From contig NZ_CALTVH010000005.1 of the NCBI RefSeq assembly GCF_943913045.1, positions 61,813 through 125,812 of the forward strand: a stretch of DNA of 64,000 bases. Direction: 5' to 3'. Made by a program: the position numbers and the translations under genes. The stretch comes from an uncultured Ezakiella sp. GTDB taxonomy: Bacteria > Bacillota > Clostridia > Tissierellales > Peptoniphilaceae. The first letter of the stretch is position 1. Each line of letters begins with the position of its first letter. Below, piece after piece: positions 24,941 to 33,269 of the stretch. The notes under the pieces are model-generated. The model did no database searches, had not been told where the DNA came from, and was given only the letters and a program-made list of their open reading frames with translations.

Positions 24941-27900
24941 TTAAGATTTAAGTCTTAATTGTTTTGCTGCTTCAGCTTTGTATGCAGCAATTAGTTGGTT
25001 AATCTTTGAAATTTCAAGATCAACTTCTGCTTTCTTAGCATCTTCTTCTGAAGCATCTGCTAATGTGAACTTTTCCTTCTCTAGATCTGAAATAGCTTTA
25101 TTAACTGCATCAATTTTATCTTTTACAGCTTTTTTTGCGTTAACTTCGTCTGTGTAGTTATTCATTACACGTGCGAATTCGTTAGCAATTCTTCTAGCTT
25201 CTGAATCTCTGTAAGCATTAACTCTCTTTTGAGCAGCTGCTGTCTTATCATCTTCAATGCTTTTTTCATAAGCCTTGATTAGACCGTCTGTTGTAGCTCT
25301 GATAGCTGAGTCAGTATTATCATTGATACCTTTTGTTGTATCAATGCCTGTAACTTTTGCATAAGCATCATAGACTTCTAGTAGACCTTTAGCTTCTTTA
25401 TATTCTTCATCTGTTGTGATGTTCTTTTCAGCTTTAGCTTTAATCTTCTTGTTGAAATCGTATAAAGCTTTAAGAGCTTTGTCATAATCAGCTTGGAATT
25501 TAACTGCAGGTACTGTATCTTCAAGTGCATCAAGAGCTTTCTTTTCTTCTTCTTTAACTAGAAGTTTCTTAGCAGCATCTGTTAAATCTTCGTATGCGTC
25601 TAATGCAGCTTTAACCTTAGTTGCATAATCAGCATCTGTTGGTTTTGCAGTTTGTGCTGCAGCAAGAGCTGCCTTGAATAAGTTGTAATCAACATAGTCT
25701 TTTGGTTCAAGTTTAAGTGCTGGAGCTTCGCCTGGTTTTGTGTATACGATTAAGTCAGCGTATCCGCCTCTTACATATACCCATGCGTGGTCAAGTCTTG
25801 AGTCACCAAATTCTTTAGTGTTAACATCTGTCTTATATGTTGCTTTATCGATAGTGATTGTGTAAGCTGTTCTTCTTGTTACTTCACCTTCATCTGTAGC
25901 TTCGATGATAGCATCAAATCTTGCAGCCTTAGGATCTGAGTCTTTAACTCTTCTGAATTCTACATATTCACCAATTAGACCACGATTTCTCATGTTAACT
26001 GCGCTACCTGAAGCAATCTTGAATTCTTCGAACATACCGCGTGATACTTCGATTTCAACAACATTTGAGTAGTTATCGATTCTTGCGATTCTACCAATTT
26101 CTGGTTTTTCTAGGTCAGCTTGAGGTCCTCTGTAGTTAGTGAAGATAATTGCCTTAGCAAAGTCATCTCTAGCATCATTGTATCTGCCCCATGTTGCTAC
26201 GTCAATCTTATCTAAGAAATCTGCATATTCTTTTTCTGTAAGAACAGCTGCCATTAAGTCAGTGTTGTTCTTGTTGTATTTCTTAACATCAGCTAATGTA
26301 ACCTTTGAAATTACATAGTCTCTATTTCCTGTTCTTGGATCAACATTGATTACGAATACATCTGTTTCATCAGTGTATCTGTAGTCTTTGCTGCCAACTC
26401 TTACGAAGTCTCTTCTTGCATCGATGAATGCTGCGTAATCCCATGCTTTACCCTTACCATCGTATTGGTATGGATGGTCTTTTGTGTTGTAAGCAAAACC
26501 ATCGATTGTAGCAACTGTATTAGCGTTTCCGTCTTTATCAGCTGCTGTATAAACTAAATCAAGTCTGTTGAAGTAGTCAAATCTTCTTGTTTGTGTTTTA
26601 TTCCAACCATAGCGATAGTATTCTGAATCCCAGCTGTCTGTTAATCTAAATTGTGCTTCTTCTGGTGCATTTGGTAGGTAGAATTGCATACCTTTTGCTG
26701 AAACAACTTTATTAACTAGAGCTAGTCTATCTGTGAATTTTTCGTGTGATGTGATTAATTGGATGTCTCCAAATACGTCTAGTAATACTTTAACGTCTGC
26801 TCCAACCATGTCATCGATTTGTGCACGTGAATCTAATCTTCTGAAGTGATTGTCATCGTATGCGAATACTGATTGAAGTGGTGTCTTTTCGTAGTATTTG
26901 CTTCTTAGGTAGAAGTCATCTGTCTTGTCTTCAGCAAGTTTTAGAACTGCATATTCACCCCATTTGTTAATGTATGTCTTAACTAGGTTTGAATCAAGTT
27001 TTGCGTCTTGTCTAACAAGTGTTAGGCCGTCCATCCAGTGGATTGTGTCATCAGCTTTGATGTCAGATTTTGTGATGTTTCTGAAACCATCTTTTGCTGT
27101 GTAACCGATAACTCTTCTAGCTGGTGTCATTCTTTCTACTGCAGCGTCTCTAGCGTCGTTCCAGTAGTAAACATCTGATCCATCTCTTTCAACTTTTTGA
27201 ACTGGAGCGATGTCTGTGTAGTTGTAAGCATCTACGAATAGAACCATGCCGTCTTTAACTGTAACTCTAGCAAAGTTAGCATTGATAGTCTCAGCATCTA
27301 GTTTATGAGCAAAGTCGATGTAGTTGTAGTTTTCAGCTCTGCCGCTGTTTGTAACATAAGTTCTGTAAACTCTGTCATCTCTATCATATCTTTGGATATT
27401 GTAGAGACCATCGCCTTGTCTGTAGTATCTTTCGTCAAAACGAACGTTGAATTTCTTACCAGCAATTGAGAATGTTTTACCATCTGCTGATGCGTTGAAT
27501 CCACCCCAGTAGTATTCATAGTTTTTGTCATCAACAACAACTTTAACTAATTTATCGTTTTGGTCAACTGTAAAGTTAGCTACTTTACCGATTAGGTTTT
27601 CTGTGTCAGCTAGGCCGCCTTCAACTTTAACGTCTTTGATATCAAATACCATTTGTTCGCCAACTTTAGCAACTCCTCTTTCGTTTACGTTGTTAGCCAT
27701 TTGAACAACTGAAAGAACTTCAGTTTTGATTTGGTCAACGCCAAGTTGTGCAACTCTGTTGTTTTCAAGAACGATCATTTTGTAAACATTGTATTTACCA
27801 AAGTCTTCTCTTGAAATAGCATTGTAAAGCATCATGAATACGTTTTTACGTGTTGCGTTCTTGTTGTATTCGCCAGCGATATCATTTGTGCCTTCGAATA

Positions 27901-28384
27901 GACCAAGTTCTGTTGCCTTTGCAATGTATGATGTTGGATAAACAAATCCTGTTCCTTCTTCGTTAAGGAATCTTACTAGAGTTGTAGCAATTTCAGCGTA
28001 TGAAATTTGCTTTCCTGGCATAAATTCATTTGCAGGGTTACCCTTCATCCATAGGTTGTTCATTGCAACTGTTGCGTATCCGTTAGCCCAATGTGCAGCG
28101 TTCATATCTGCAAATTTGCTTGGAAGTGTAGCAACTGATTTAGCAACTGCATCCTTTCCGTCTGCTCTAACAAGGATCGCTGCAAATGATGCACGGTCGA
28201 TGTTTTCTTCGAGCATTAAATTTCCTGACTTATCACCTTCAATGATTTTTTGTTCTTTTAAGAATTCGATGAATTCTTCATTCTTTGCAATGTTTTCTGC
28301 TGTTACTTCTTCTTCAGCGAAAACTGGAGCAAAGATTGACAAAACCATTAATAGTGAAAGTACTATTGATAATGTTTTTCTCAT
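24941..28384 (-). CDS. Large S-layer-homology surface protein
   Basis: 1147 residues from the ATG at 28384 (AGGAGG upstream); an ATG at 28435 would put a signal peptide internally. The signal peptide is MRKTLSIVLSLLMVLSIFAP with cleavage near VFAEE. SLH repeats follow at about residues 30-190 (IDRASFAAILVR, HWANGYATVAMNNLWMKG, ISYAEIATTLVRFL, TRKNVFMMLYNAI). These bind pyruvylated cell-wall polymers. The large middle is charged and Tyr-rich, and the last 250 residues are Ala/Lys/Glu-rich helices resembling FIVAR or coiled-coil modules. It is probably a main S-layer or surface protein. Confidence 0.88.
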   Translation of the reverse strand: MRKTLSIVLSLLMVLSIFAPVFAEEEVTAENIAKNEEFIEFLKEQKIIEGDKSGNLMLEENIDRASFAAILVRADGKDAVAKSVATLPSKFADMNAAHWANGYATVAMNNLWMKGNPANEFMPGKQISYAEIATTLVRFLNEEGTGFVYPTSYIAKATELGLFEGTNDIAGEYNKNATRKNVFMMLYNAISREDFGKYNVYKMIVLENNRVAQLGVDQIKTEVLSVVQMANNVNERGVAKVGEQMVFDIKDVKVEGGLADTENLIGKVANFTVDQNDKLVKVVVDDKNYEYYWGGFNASADGKTFSIAGKKFNVRFDERYYRQGDGLYNIQRYDRDDRVYRTYVTNSGRAENYNYIDFAHKLDAETINANFARVTVKDGMVLFVDAYNYTDIAPVQKVERDGSDVYYWNDARDAAVERMTPARRVIGYTAKDGFRNITKSDIKADDTIHWMDGLTLVRQDAKLDSNLVKTYINKWGEYAVLKLAEDKTDDFYLRSKYYEKTPLQSVFAYDDNHFRRLDSRAQIDDMVGADVKVLLDVFGDIQLITSHEKFTDRLALVNKVVSAKGMQFYLPNAPEEAQFRLTDSWDSEYYRYGWNKTQTRRFDYFNRLDLVYTAADKDGNANTVATIDGFAYNTKDHPYQYDGKGKAWDYAAFIDARRDFVRVGSKDYRYTDETDVFVINVDPRTGNRDYVISKVTLADVKKYNKNNTDLMAAVLTEKEYADFLDKIDVATWGRYNDARDDFAKAIIFTNYRGPQADLEKPEIGRIARIDNYSNVVEIEVSRGMFEEFKIASGSAVNMRNRGLIGEYVEFRRVKDSDPKAARFDAIIEATDEGEVTRRTAYTITIDKATYKTDVNTKEFGDSRLDHAWVYVRGGYADLIVYTKPGEAPALKLEPKDYVDYNLFKAALAAAQTAKPTDADYATKVKAALDAYEDLTDAAKKLLVKEEEKKALDALEDTVPAVKFQADYDKALKALYDFNKKIKAKAEKNITTDEEYKEAKGLLEVYDAYAKVTGIDTTKGINDNTDSAIRATTDGLIKAYEKSIEDDKTAAAQKRVNAYRDSEARRIANEFARVMNNYTDEVNAKKAVKDKIDAVNKAISDLEKEKFTLADASEEDAKKAEVDLEISKINQLIAAYKAEAAKQLRLKS

Positions 28385-28437
28385 AGTCTTTAGACCTCCT
28401 AAAAATTTTGGTATACGAATATCGTATCCTTGCATTT

Positions 28438-28467
28438 ATTATATCAATCAATGGAATTAAAAATCAA
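28438..28467 (-). promoter_or_regulatory. Promoter of the large SLH gene
   Basis: On the minus strand TTGATT (28467-28462), an 18-bp spacer, TATAAT (28443-28438). Tandem copies of ACGTAATATT lie just upstream (about 28490-28512) and could be a regulator site. Confidence 0.6.
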
Positions 28468-28719
28468 GTCTTTTGGGCCAATGTAATGTAAACGTAATAT
28501 TCACGTAATATTAAGAAACATATTGGTCCAAGTGGATTTAATCCCCCGATTGATCCTGGATATATAATAGCACACATATATTACATAGCAATTACAGGGG
28601 GGTTAAGGGAATATTATATATTGCACACGGCTAAAGCAATTACAAACCATTCGACATTCCATCGTATATATAGGAAAGGAATCAAATATGGTATTGAATA
28701 GGTAGAATATATGTAACAA

Positions 28720-28814
28720 TGGCATTCATTCCGTTGTGGCGTATCGCGTGTAGAGGCCGATTTATTTCGGCCATTCCGAAGCCGATGCCGGGTGCAACCC
28801 GGTTGAGGTTTCGG
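28720..28814 (+). repeat. GTAG REP element upstream of the second RAYT gene
   Basis: Prefix caatggcattcattccgt, then GTAG (28750), stem GGCCGA-TTTATT-TCGGCC (28755-28772), and a second hairpin CCGAA..CCGGGT/ACCCGG..TTCGG (28776-28814). A close copy with compensating changes lies at 29595-29693, so the RAYT gene is bracketed by direct copies. Confidence 0.85.
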
Positions 28815-28882
28815 GGTTTACGTATCATTAATATTGATTATTAAAATACATTATGATAATATTTAAATATAGGAGGCGGACA

Positions 28883-29563
28883 ATGTTTATTAGAAAAGAT
28901 AGACGGTTAGAATATTTTAAATATGATGCATTAGGACCATATTTTATTACAATATGTACATATAATCGTCAAAAATTATTCGGCAGAGTTAAAGATAATA
29001 AATTTATTTATTATTCCAATGAATTAAAAATCTTGTTTGAGAATACATATGAGTCTATAGAAAATAAATATGATGGTGTTAAATTTAATATTCATTGTAC
29101 CATGCCCGACCATGTGCATTTTATCGTGTTGAACGAAACGGCTGGCAAGGTAAATTTAGGAGAAATTATCAAGCATTTTAAGGTTTTAATTCTAAAGGGT
29201 TACCAAGAATTAGTATACAAGGGCATGGTTCAAAAATACAATGGCCGTTTATGGCAAAAAGATTTTTACGACCATATAATAAGAAACGAAAGAGAATTTA
29301 ATGATTGTTGCGAGTATATCATCAACAATCCCATGGCAGCATCATTTAAGGTTTTGTTAGCCAAATGGAATAGGGAAGCCGAGGAACAAAAGCGTCGTTT
29401 AAAGGCAAAGCAACAAGCCGAAGACAATGCAGACATTCAATTAGCAATGAAGAGATTAAAGGGGTTGAAAGAGGAAGATTTAATCTCACAAGAAGAGTTC
29501 GAAAAGATGCACGGTATAAAATTTGATGAGATTGAGCCGTTAGATGATGATGAATTTGAATAA
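28883..29563 (+). CDS. REP-associated tyrosine transposase (RAYT), copy 2
   Basis: 226 residues from the ATG at 28883, six bases after AGGAGG. It has the same architecture as copy 1: LGPYFITICTYNRQKLFG, HUH site MPDHVHFIV (His77, His79) and catalytic Tyr129 in FYDHIIRN. A 40-residue acidic C-terminal extension (LKGLKEEDLISQEEFEKMHG) is absent from copy 1. The two proteins align along residues 1-170, so they are clear paralogues. It is flanked by direct copies of a GTAG two-hairpin element, the typical RAYT/REP arrangement. Confidence 0.92.
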   Translation: MFIRKDRRLEYFKYDALGPYFITICTYNRQKLFGRVKDNKFIYYSNELKILFENTYESIENKYDGVKFNIHCTMPDHVHFIVLNETAGKVNLGEIIKHFKVLILKGYQELVYKGMVQKYNGRLWQKDFYDHIIRNEREFNDCCEYIINNPMAASFKVLLAKWNREAEEQKRRLKAKQQAEDNADIQLAMKRLKGLKEEDLISQEEFEKMHGIKFDEIEPLDDDEFE

Positions 29564-29594
29564 GGTGTCGCGAGGGCGTGCATTATATTTATAA

Positions 29595-29693
29595 CAATGG
29601 CATTCATTCCGTCGTGGCGTATCGCGGTAGAGGCCGATTTATTTCGGCCATTCCGGGCCCGATTACAGGTTTATCCCGTATGAGGGTTCGGGG
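29595..29693 (+). repeat. GTAG REP element downstream of the second RAYT gene
   Basis: Prefix caatggcattcattccgt, GTAG (29627), stem GGCCGA-TTTATT-TCGGCC (29632-29649). The second hairpin CCGGGcCCGAT..CAGG/CCCG..TTCGGGG differs in sequence from the 28720 copy but keeps its shape. Confidence 0.8.
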
Positions 29694-29720
29694 TGTATGT
29701 ATTATAAAATGTTTTTAATA

Positions 29721-30490
29721 TCCAGAATATAAGAGCTTTGATCCGTGTATGTCTTCGACCGCGGGACATCGAGTCCACGCGGCCGAAATGTCCACAATAA
29801 AGTGGACGCTACCTCCGTGCTGATAGGCATACATCAGGCGAAATATTTTCAGCCATTATGCAATTTTCATTGCACAAAATTTTATAAAATATATCCGTTG
29901 GATAAATGTATTAATTTCAGAATCGCTCTGCGGTTGTAGAGTCCGATTTATTTCGGACATTCCGAAGCCGATACCGGGTTCATCCCGGTTGAGGTTTCGG
30001 CGTTGTAAGGCACACGATTTGTTATATAACGATGTTCATAGTTGCAGGTTACATATATGTCCACGTATCGACCGTAGGGCGATCAAAAATTCAATGGTCC
30101 CTTGGGGCCTGAGAATTTTTAAATTAAAAATAAAACACATAGAAAAAATATCCAGAATATAAAAACATTGATCCGTATATGTTCTGAAACGGGGGCATCG
30201 AACCCCCGTTCCAGGGTGGCCACGATAAAGTGGCCTCTACCTACGTTCTATTCAATATCCGTTGGATAAATGTGTTCATTTCATGATCGCTCTGCGGTTG
30301 TAGAGTCCGATTTATTTCGGACATTCCGAAGCCGATACCGGGTTCATCCCGGTTGAGGTTTCGGCGTTGTAAGGCACACGATTTGTTATATAACGATGTT
30401 CATAGTTGCAGGTTACATATATGTCCACGCATCGGCCGTAGGGCGATCAAAAATTTGATGGTCCCTTGGGGCCTGAGAATTTTTAAATTC
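29721..30490. repeat. Tandem REP array (two units of roughly 430 and 340 bp)
   Basis: Units begin TCCAGAATATAA at 29721 and 30150. Each carries a minus-strand element (CTAC at 29809 and 30237; stems GTCCAC/GTGGAC and GGCCAC/GTGGCC), a hairpin with loop CATCGA, then a plus-strand element (GTAG at 29936 and 30300, stem GTCCGA-TTTATT-TCGGAC, second hairpin CCGAA..CCGGG/CCCGG..TTCGG), and a tail GATCAAAAATT...GGTCCCTTGGGGCC. The plus-strand parts of the two units are nearly identical over more than 200 bp. No gene is supported in this stretch. Confidence 0.8.
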
Positions 30491-30541
30491 AATAAAAAAT
30501 CCCATAAAATATATATTTACGGGACTATACGTATGCAATAT

Positions 30542-30895
30542 TTAAAAATGTAAATCAAATAGGTTCAGAATAGATTTTTTTAATTTTATAACGTCTTCTT
30601 CGTCAAGCATGTAAATTGGACCGTTCAAAATTCTATTAGTATCTATTTCTCTTATTTTATTAACCATAGCAAAAGCTTTTTCACAGCTAGGATTATCCTG
30701 ATATTTTAAGCAATCAATTGTAATGCCACCACGATATTTTTTACCTTTTTTCTTACTAGTCAGCGGAATTACAACCAAAGTTTTATTAGGCGAAGTTTTT
30801 TTAGATAAAATTATAGCATAATGTTTTCCATTAAGCTCCCCACCTTCATTGCTTTTAAAATTTACAAGATATACTCCCATCCAAAAATAATTCAT
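30542..30895 (-). CDS. MazF/PemK-like endoribonuclease toxin
   Basis: 117 residues. The MazF/PemK pattern is visible: YLVNFKSNEGGELNGKHYAI at the N-terminus, TLVVIPLTSKKKGKKYRGGI in the middle, and AMVNKIREIDTNRILNGPIY towards the end (the usual V..IR.ID..R motif). Such proteins cleave mRNA. AGGAG precedes the ATG. No antitoxin gene is adjacent. Instead, a promoter, about 100 nt of structured RNA and a terminator lie immediately upstream. It sits inside the REP array. The antitoxin could be RNA, an orphan protein elsewhere, or lost. Confidence 0.8.
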   Translation of the reverse strand: MNYFWMGVYLVNFKSNEGGELNGKHYAIILSKKTSPNKTLVVIPLTSKKKGKKYRGGITIDCLKYQDNPSCEKAFAMVNKIREIDTNRILNGPIYMLDEEDVIKLKKSILNLFDLHF

Positions 30896-30905
30896 ACTCG
30901 CTCCT

Positions 30906-31007
30906 AAAAATTAAGCACGGACAATGCCGTGCTTGAACTCTAGACCTTAACGCATAAGGTTCTTAAGTTAATAGAGTACCCCGTCCTTAACTAATAAGGC
31001 TTTAGGT
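30906..31007 (-). ncRNA. Structured RNA leader of the toxin gene, ending in a terminator
   Basis: On the minus strand, after the promoter come hairpins CCTTA-ttagt-TAAGG (30999-30985) and CCTTA-tgcgt-TAAGG (30959-30945), the second enclosed by ACTCTA/TAGAGT, then GCACGG-cattgt-CCGTGC (30932-30915) with a T-run ending at 30906. The toxin ATG is 10 bp further. The promoter-RNA-terminator-toxin order is that of type III toxin-antitoxin loci. RNA antitoxin activity is inference. Confidence 0.5.
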
Positions 31008-31013
31008 ATATTT

Positions 31014-31042
31014 ATTATACCCACAATGTTTATAAAAGTCAA
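31014..31042 (-). promoter_or_regulatory. Near-consensus promoter of the toxin leader
   Basis: On the minus strand TTGACT (31042-31037), a 17-bp spacer, TATAAT (31019-31014). Confidence 0.75.
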
Positions 31043-31074
31043 CATTTTTGAATAAATTATTATACAAATATATT

Positions 31075-31262
31075 GCGCATCGGCCGTAGGGCGATCAAAA
31101 ATTCAATGGTCCCTTGGGGCCTGAGAATTTTTAAATTAAAAATAAAACATATATAAAAAATATCCATATTACAAAAATATTGATCCGTATATGTTCTGGA
31201 ACGGAGGCATCGAACCCCCGTTCCAGGGTGGCCACAATAAAGTGGCCTCTACCTACGATCTA
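31075..31262. repeat. Third, partial unit of the REP array
   Basis: Matches the 30430-30490 tail (GCATCGGCCGTAGGGCGATC) and then the 30150-30245 segment, including the hairpin with loop CATCGA and the minus-strand REP stem GGCCAC/GTGGCC (31230-31247; CTAC 31249-31252). The toxin locus lies between this and the second unit. Confidence 0.75.
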
Positions 31263-31364
31263 AATAATTTTTATATTTTTATTTTCTATGTGTATAATAC
31301 ATATTCTTCTATATATATAATTTGTGAGATAAAACGGATGAATTATTGTATGTTTAACTGGAAG

Positions 31365-31427
31365 AAACTAAAAAATATGGCCGGAATAAACCGGCCGCTA
31401 CCAACGCTTCGCGTTATTTTTTAGTTT
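31365..31427 (-). repeat. Short GTAG-hairpin element with 13-bp outer stem
   Basis: Outer arms AAACTAAAAAATA (31365-31377) and TATTTTTTAGTTT (31415-31427) pair perfectly. On the minus strand they enclose ACGCGAAGCGTT, GTAG (31401-31398) and the perfect stem GGCCGG-TTTATT-CCGGCC (31396-31379). Confidence 0.8.
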
Positions 31428-31475
31428 TTCACGAGAAGGTCGCCGTTTTAGCCACAAATTTTCCCAAAGCAAAAG

Positions 31476-31495
31476 AGGACCCTACGGGTCCCCTT
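31476..31495 (-). terminator. Terminator of RNase P RNA
   Basis: On the minus strand GGGGACCC-gta-GGGTCCTC followed by TTTTGC. Confidence 0.75.
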
Positions 31496-31499
31496 CTGG

Positions 31500-31822
31500 T
31501 AAATCTATAAGCCGTGTTCTGTATTAGACAGTTATCTGTCTTGGATATTAGTTACCTAATACCTCTAGCAACCTACCATTCTCGACTTGCCACGAGCAGC
31601 GGCAATTTTGTGTCGCTTCAGTTTTGCTCCGGATGGGGTTTGCATAGCCGATTAGTCGCCTAATCGCTGGTGAGCTCTTACCTCGCCTTTCCACCCTTAC
31701 CGCATAAGCGGCGGTATCTCTCTGTTGCACTGTCCTTAGTGTCGCCACCACCGGGTGTTACCCGGCACCCTTGCTCTGTGGAGCACGGACTTTCCTCTAT
31801 AAATAGCAACTGTCTGATTTAC
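31500..31822 (-). ncRNA. rnpB: RNase P RNA, bacterial type A
   Basis: On the minus strand the hallmarks are present in order: CAGACAGTTGC near the 5' end, AGAGGAAAGTCCGTGCTCC (P4 5' strand), GGTGCCGGGTAACACCCGG, the conserved GGTAAGGGTGGAAAGGCGAG-like core, and near the 3' end ACAGAACACGGCTTATAG (P4 3' strand). The 5' CAGACAG segment and the overall plan fit type A rather than the Bacillus type B. The RNA removes 5' leaders from tRNA precursors together with RnpA. End points are approximate. Confidence 0.95.
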
Positions 31823-31829
31823 ATTTTTT

Positions 31830-31858
31830 ATTATAGCATTTTTACATATTTTTTTCAA
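31830..31858 (-). promoter_or_regulatory. Promoter of RNase P RNA
   Basis: On the minus strand TTGAAA (31858-31853), a 17-bp spacer, TATAAT (31835-31830). It abuts the nif3 stop codon. Confidence 0.75.
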
Positions 31859-32620
31859 TTAGCGAAAGGTTTTGTAGGTCTTGTGAACATTAGGAAAATC
31901 TTTTAAATATTCCGCCATTATATCCACAAAGTGCATTTCGCTTTGGTCGTGGCCCAGGTCAATTAGGTTTAGGTCCAGCCTTTTGGCCAGCTGGGCGTCG
32001 TGGTATTTGACGTCAGCAGATATATATAGGTCGGCTCCCTTGGCTGCGGCAGCGGCAATGTAGGATGCGCCGGACCCTCCCATATAGGCAATGCGGTTGA
32101 TGGGTCGGTCATTGGCCTGGTAAATCCTAGTGATGTCAGCCAACTTGTATTTGCCTAGGGCAACATTTATCACATCTTCAATTTCTTCCATGCTTTGATT
32201 ATCCGTTTCCATTATGACTCCAAAGGTCTGGTCTTCGTCAGCGACAAAGTCGTAGTCGACACTACGAGCCATCTTTAAAAGCGGTGTTGCCTTCATACCA
32301 TCGGCACTTGCGTCAAAGGGAGTGTGTGATGCATAGATGGTCAAATTGTTTTTCATGGCCAGGTCTATGATCTGGTAGGAAAAATCCCCTTTGACCAGGG
32401 ACTTTATCCCAGAAAAAATAAAGGGATGGTGGGTAATTATCAGATTTGCCCCCAGGTCTATGGCCTCTTTGACATTGGCCACTTCTGCATCCATGCAGAT
32501 GTAAATGCCCTTGAGGTCTGCGTCCAAATCGCCCACTTGAATACCGCTGTTGTCCCAGGAGGACTGGGTGGATAGGGGGAATTTATCTTCTATTTTATTT
32601 ATTGCGTCTTTAATCTTCAA
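31859..32620 (-). CDS. Nif3-like dinuclear metal centre protein, short form
   Basis: 253 residues (SWDNSGIQVGDLDADLKGIY, then LGANLIITHHPFIFSGIKSL with the metal-binding histidines, and LGHDQSEMHFVDIMAEYLKD near the end). It is the YqfO/NIF3 family of hexameric toroids, often GTP-cyclohydrolase-1 type 2-like in annotation. It lacks the middle PII-like insert of the 370-residue Bacillus form. It overlaps trmK by 11 bp, as in the conserved sigA-trmK-nif3 order. Confidence 0.92.
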   Translation of the reverse strand: MKIKDAINKIEDKFPLSTQSSWDNSGIQVGDLDADLKGIYICMDAEVANVKEAIDLGANLIITHHPFIFSGIKSLVKGDFSYQIIDLAMKNNLTIYASHTPFDASADGMKATPLLKMARSVDYDFVADEDQTFGVIMETDNQSMEEIEDVINVALGKYKLADITRIYQANDRPINRIAYMGGSGASYIAAAAAKGADLYISADVKYHDAQLAKRLDLNLIDLGHDQSEMHFVDIMAEYLKDFPNVHKTYKTFR

Positions 32621-33269
32621 ATCTCTCCAGCTCCTTTATCTCTTTTTCTTTTTCGCTGATGGCTGCGTTGTCAGCCCCGCTATTGGTCCTTATTTGTCTG
32701 ATTATATTTTTTCTCTTCTTTATCTCATGCCTTATATAGTCCCGGAAAAGTGGATGGGCCTGGAGAAGTTTTGTATAAGTATAATCTTCTTCGGCCTGGT
32801 CCCTTGTGTCCAGCAGTTCAAAAACCATTACAAAATAATAGTGTTTCTTTTCCTTGACAATTAGGTCATGGGTCCGGGTAAAACCCAGATCGTAAAAAGT
32901 TTTTCTGACTTTGTCGGGCTCGGTCATGGGTTGGATGATAAATTTCTTAAGTGATTTGGTTTTTTCTGGGCTTTCTGTAATAATTTTTGCTATCAGGTCT
33001 CCGCCCATGCCTGCAATTACGACTGCGTCTGTCTCAGCATTTTCAATTGGCCTTAGGCCATCGCCTACCCTGCCAGAGTAGTCGTAGGGCTTGTCGGCAA
33101 AGAGGCGGTTGGATTTTTCCAAGCAGTCTGCAGATATGTCCGTCGCTATTAGTTTTTTTATCTTGCCTGTTTTAAAAAGTTCGAGGCCCACATAGCCGTG
33201 GTCGCAACCGACATCGGCTAGGCATTCCTCGAACTCAATCAGGTCAACTATCTGTTCTAGTCTATCCAT
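32610..33269 (-). CDS. trmK: tRNA (adenine-22-N1)-methyltransferase
   Basis: 219 residues. SAM-binding motif I is ECLADVGCDHGYVGLELFKT, motif IV region is AVVIAGMGGDLIAKII, and the C-terminus is a coiled-coil (KRKNIIRQIRTNSGADNAAI). It matches TrmK by motifs and by its position between sigA and nif3. The start overlaps the rpoD stop by one base. Confidence 0.92.
   Translation of the reverse strand: MDRLEQIVDLIEFEECLADVGCDHGYVGLELFKTGKIKKLIATDISADCLEKSNRLFADKPYDYSGRVGDGLRPIENAETDAVVIAGMGGDLIAKIITESPEKTKSLKKFIIQPMTEPDKVRKTFYDLGFTRTHDLIVKEKKHYYFVMVFELLDTRDQAEEDYTYTKLLQAHPLFRDYIRHEIKKRKNIIRQIRTNSGADNAAISEKEKEIKELERFED

Noticed and set aside
21845..29563. Ordinary IS200/IS605 insertion sequences
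   Set aside because: No tnpB partner and no IS200-type ends at the genes; the GTAG hairpins and the sequence motifs fit RAYT better.
30150..30240. tRNA gene at the GGGGG-TTCGATG-CCCCC hairpin
   Set aside because: Only a T-arm-like hairpin is present; no acceptor stem, D-arm or anticodon arm can be drawn.
29721..31262. CRISPR array
   Set aside because: Repeats are long, alternate in orientation and contain hairpins; there are no regular short spacers and no cas genes.
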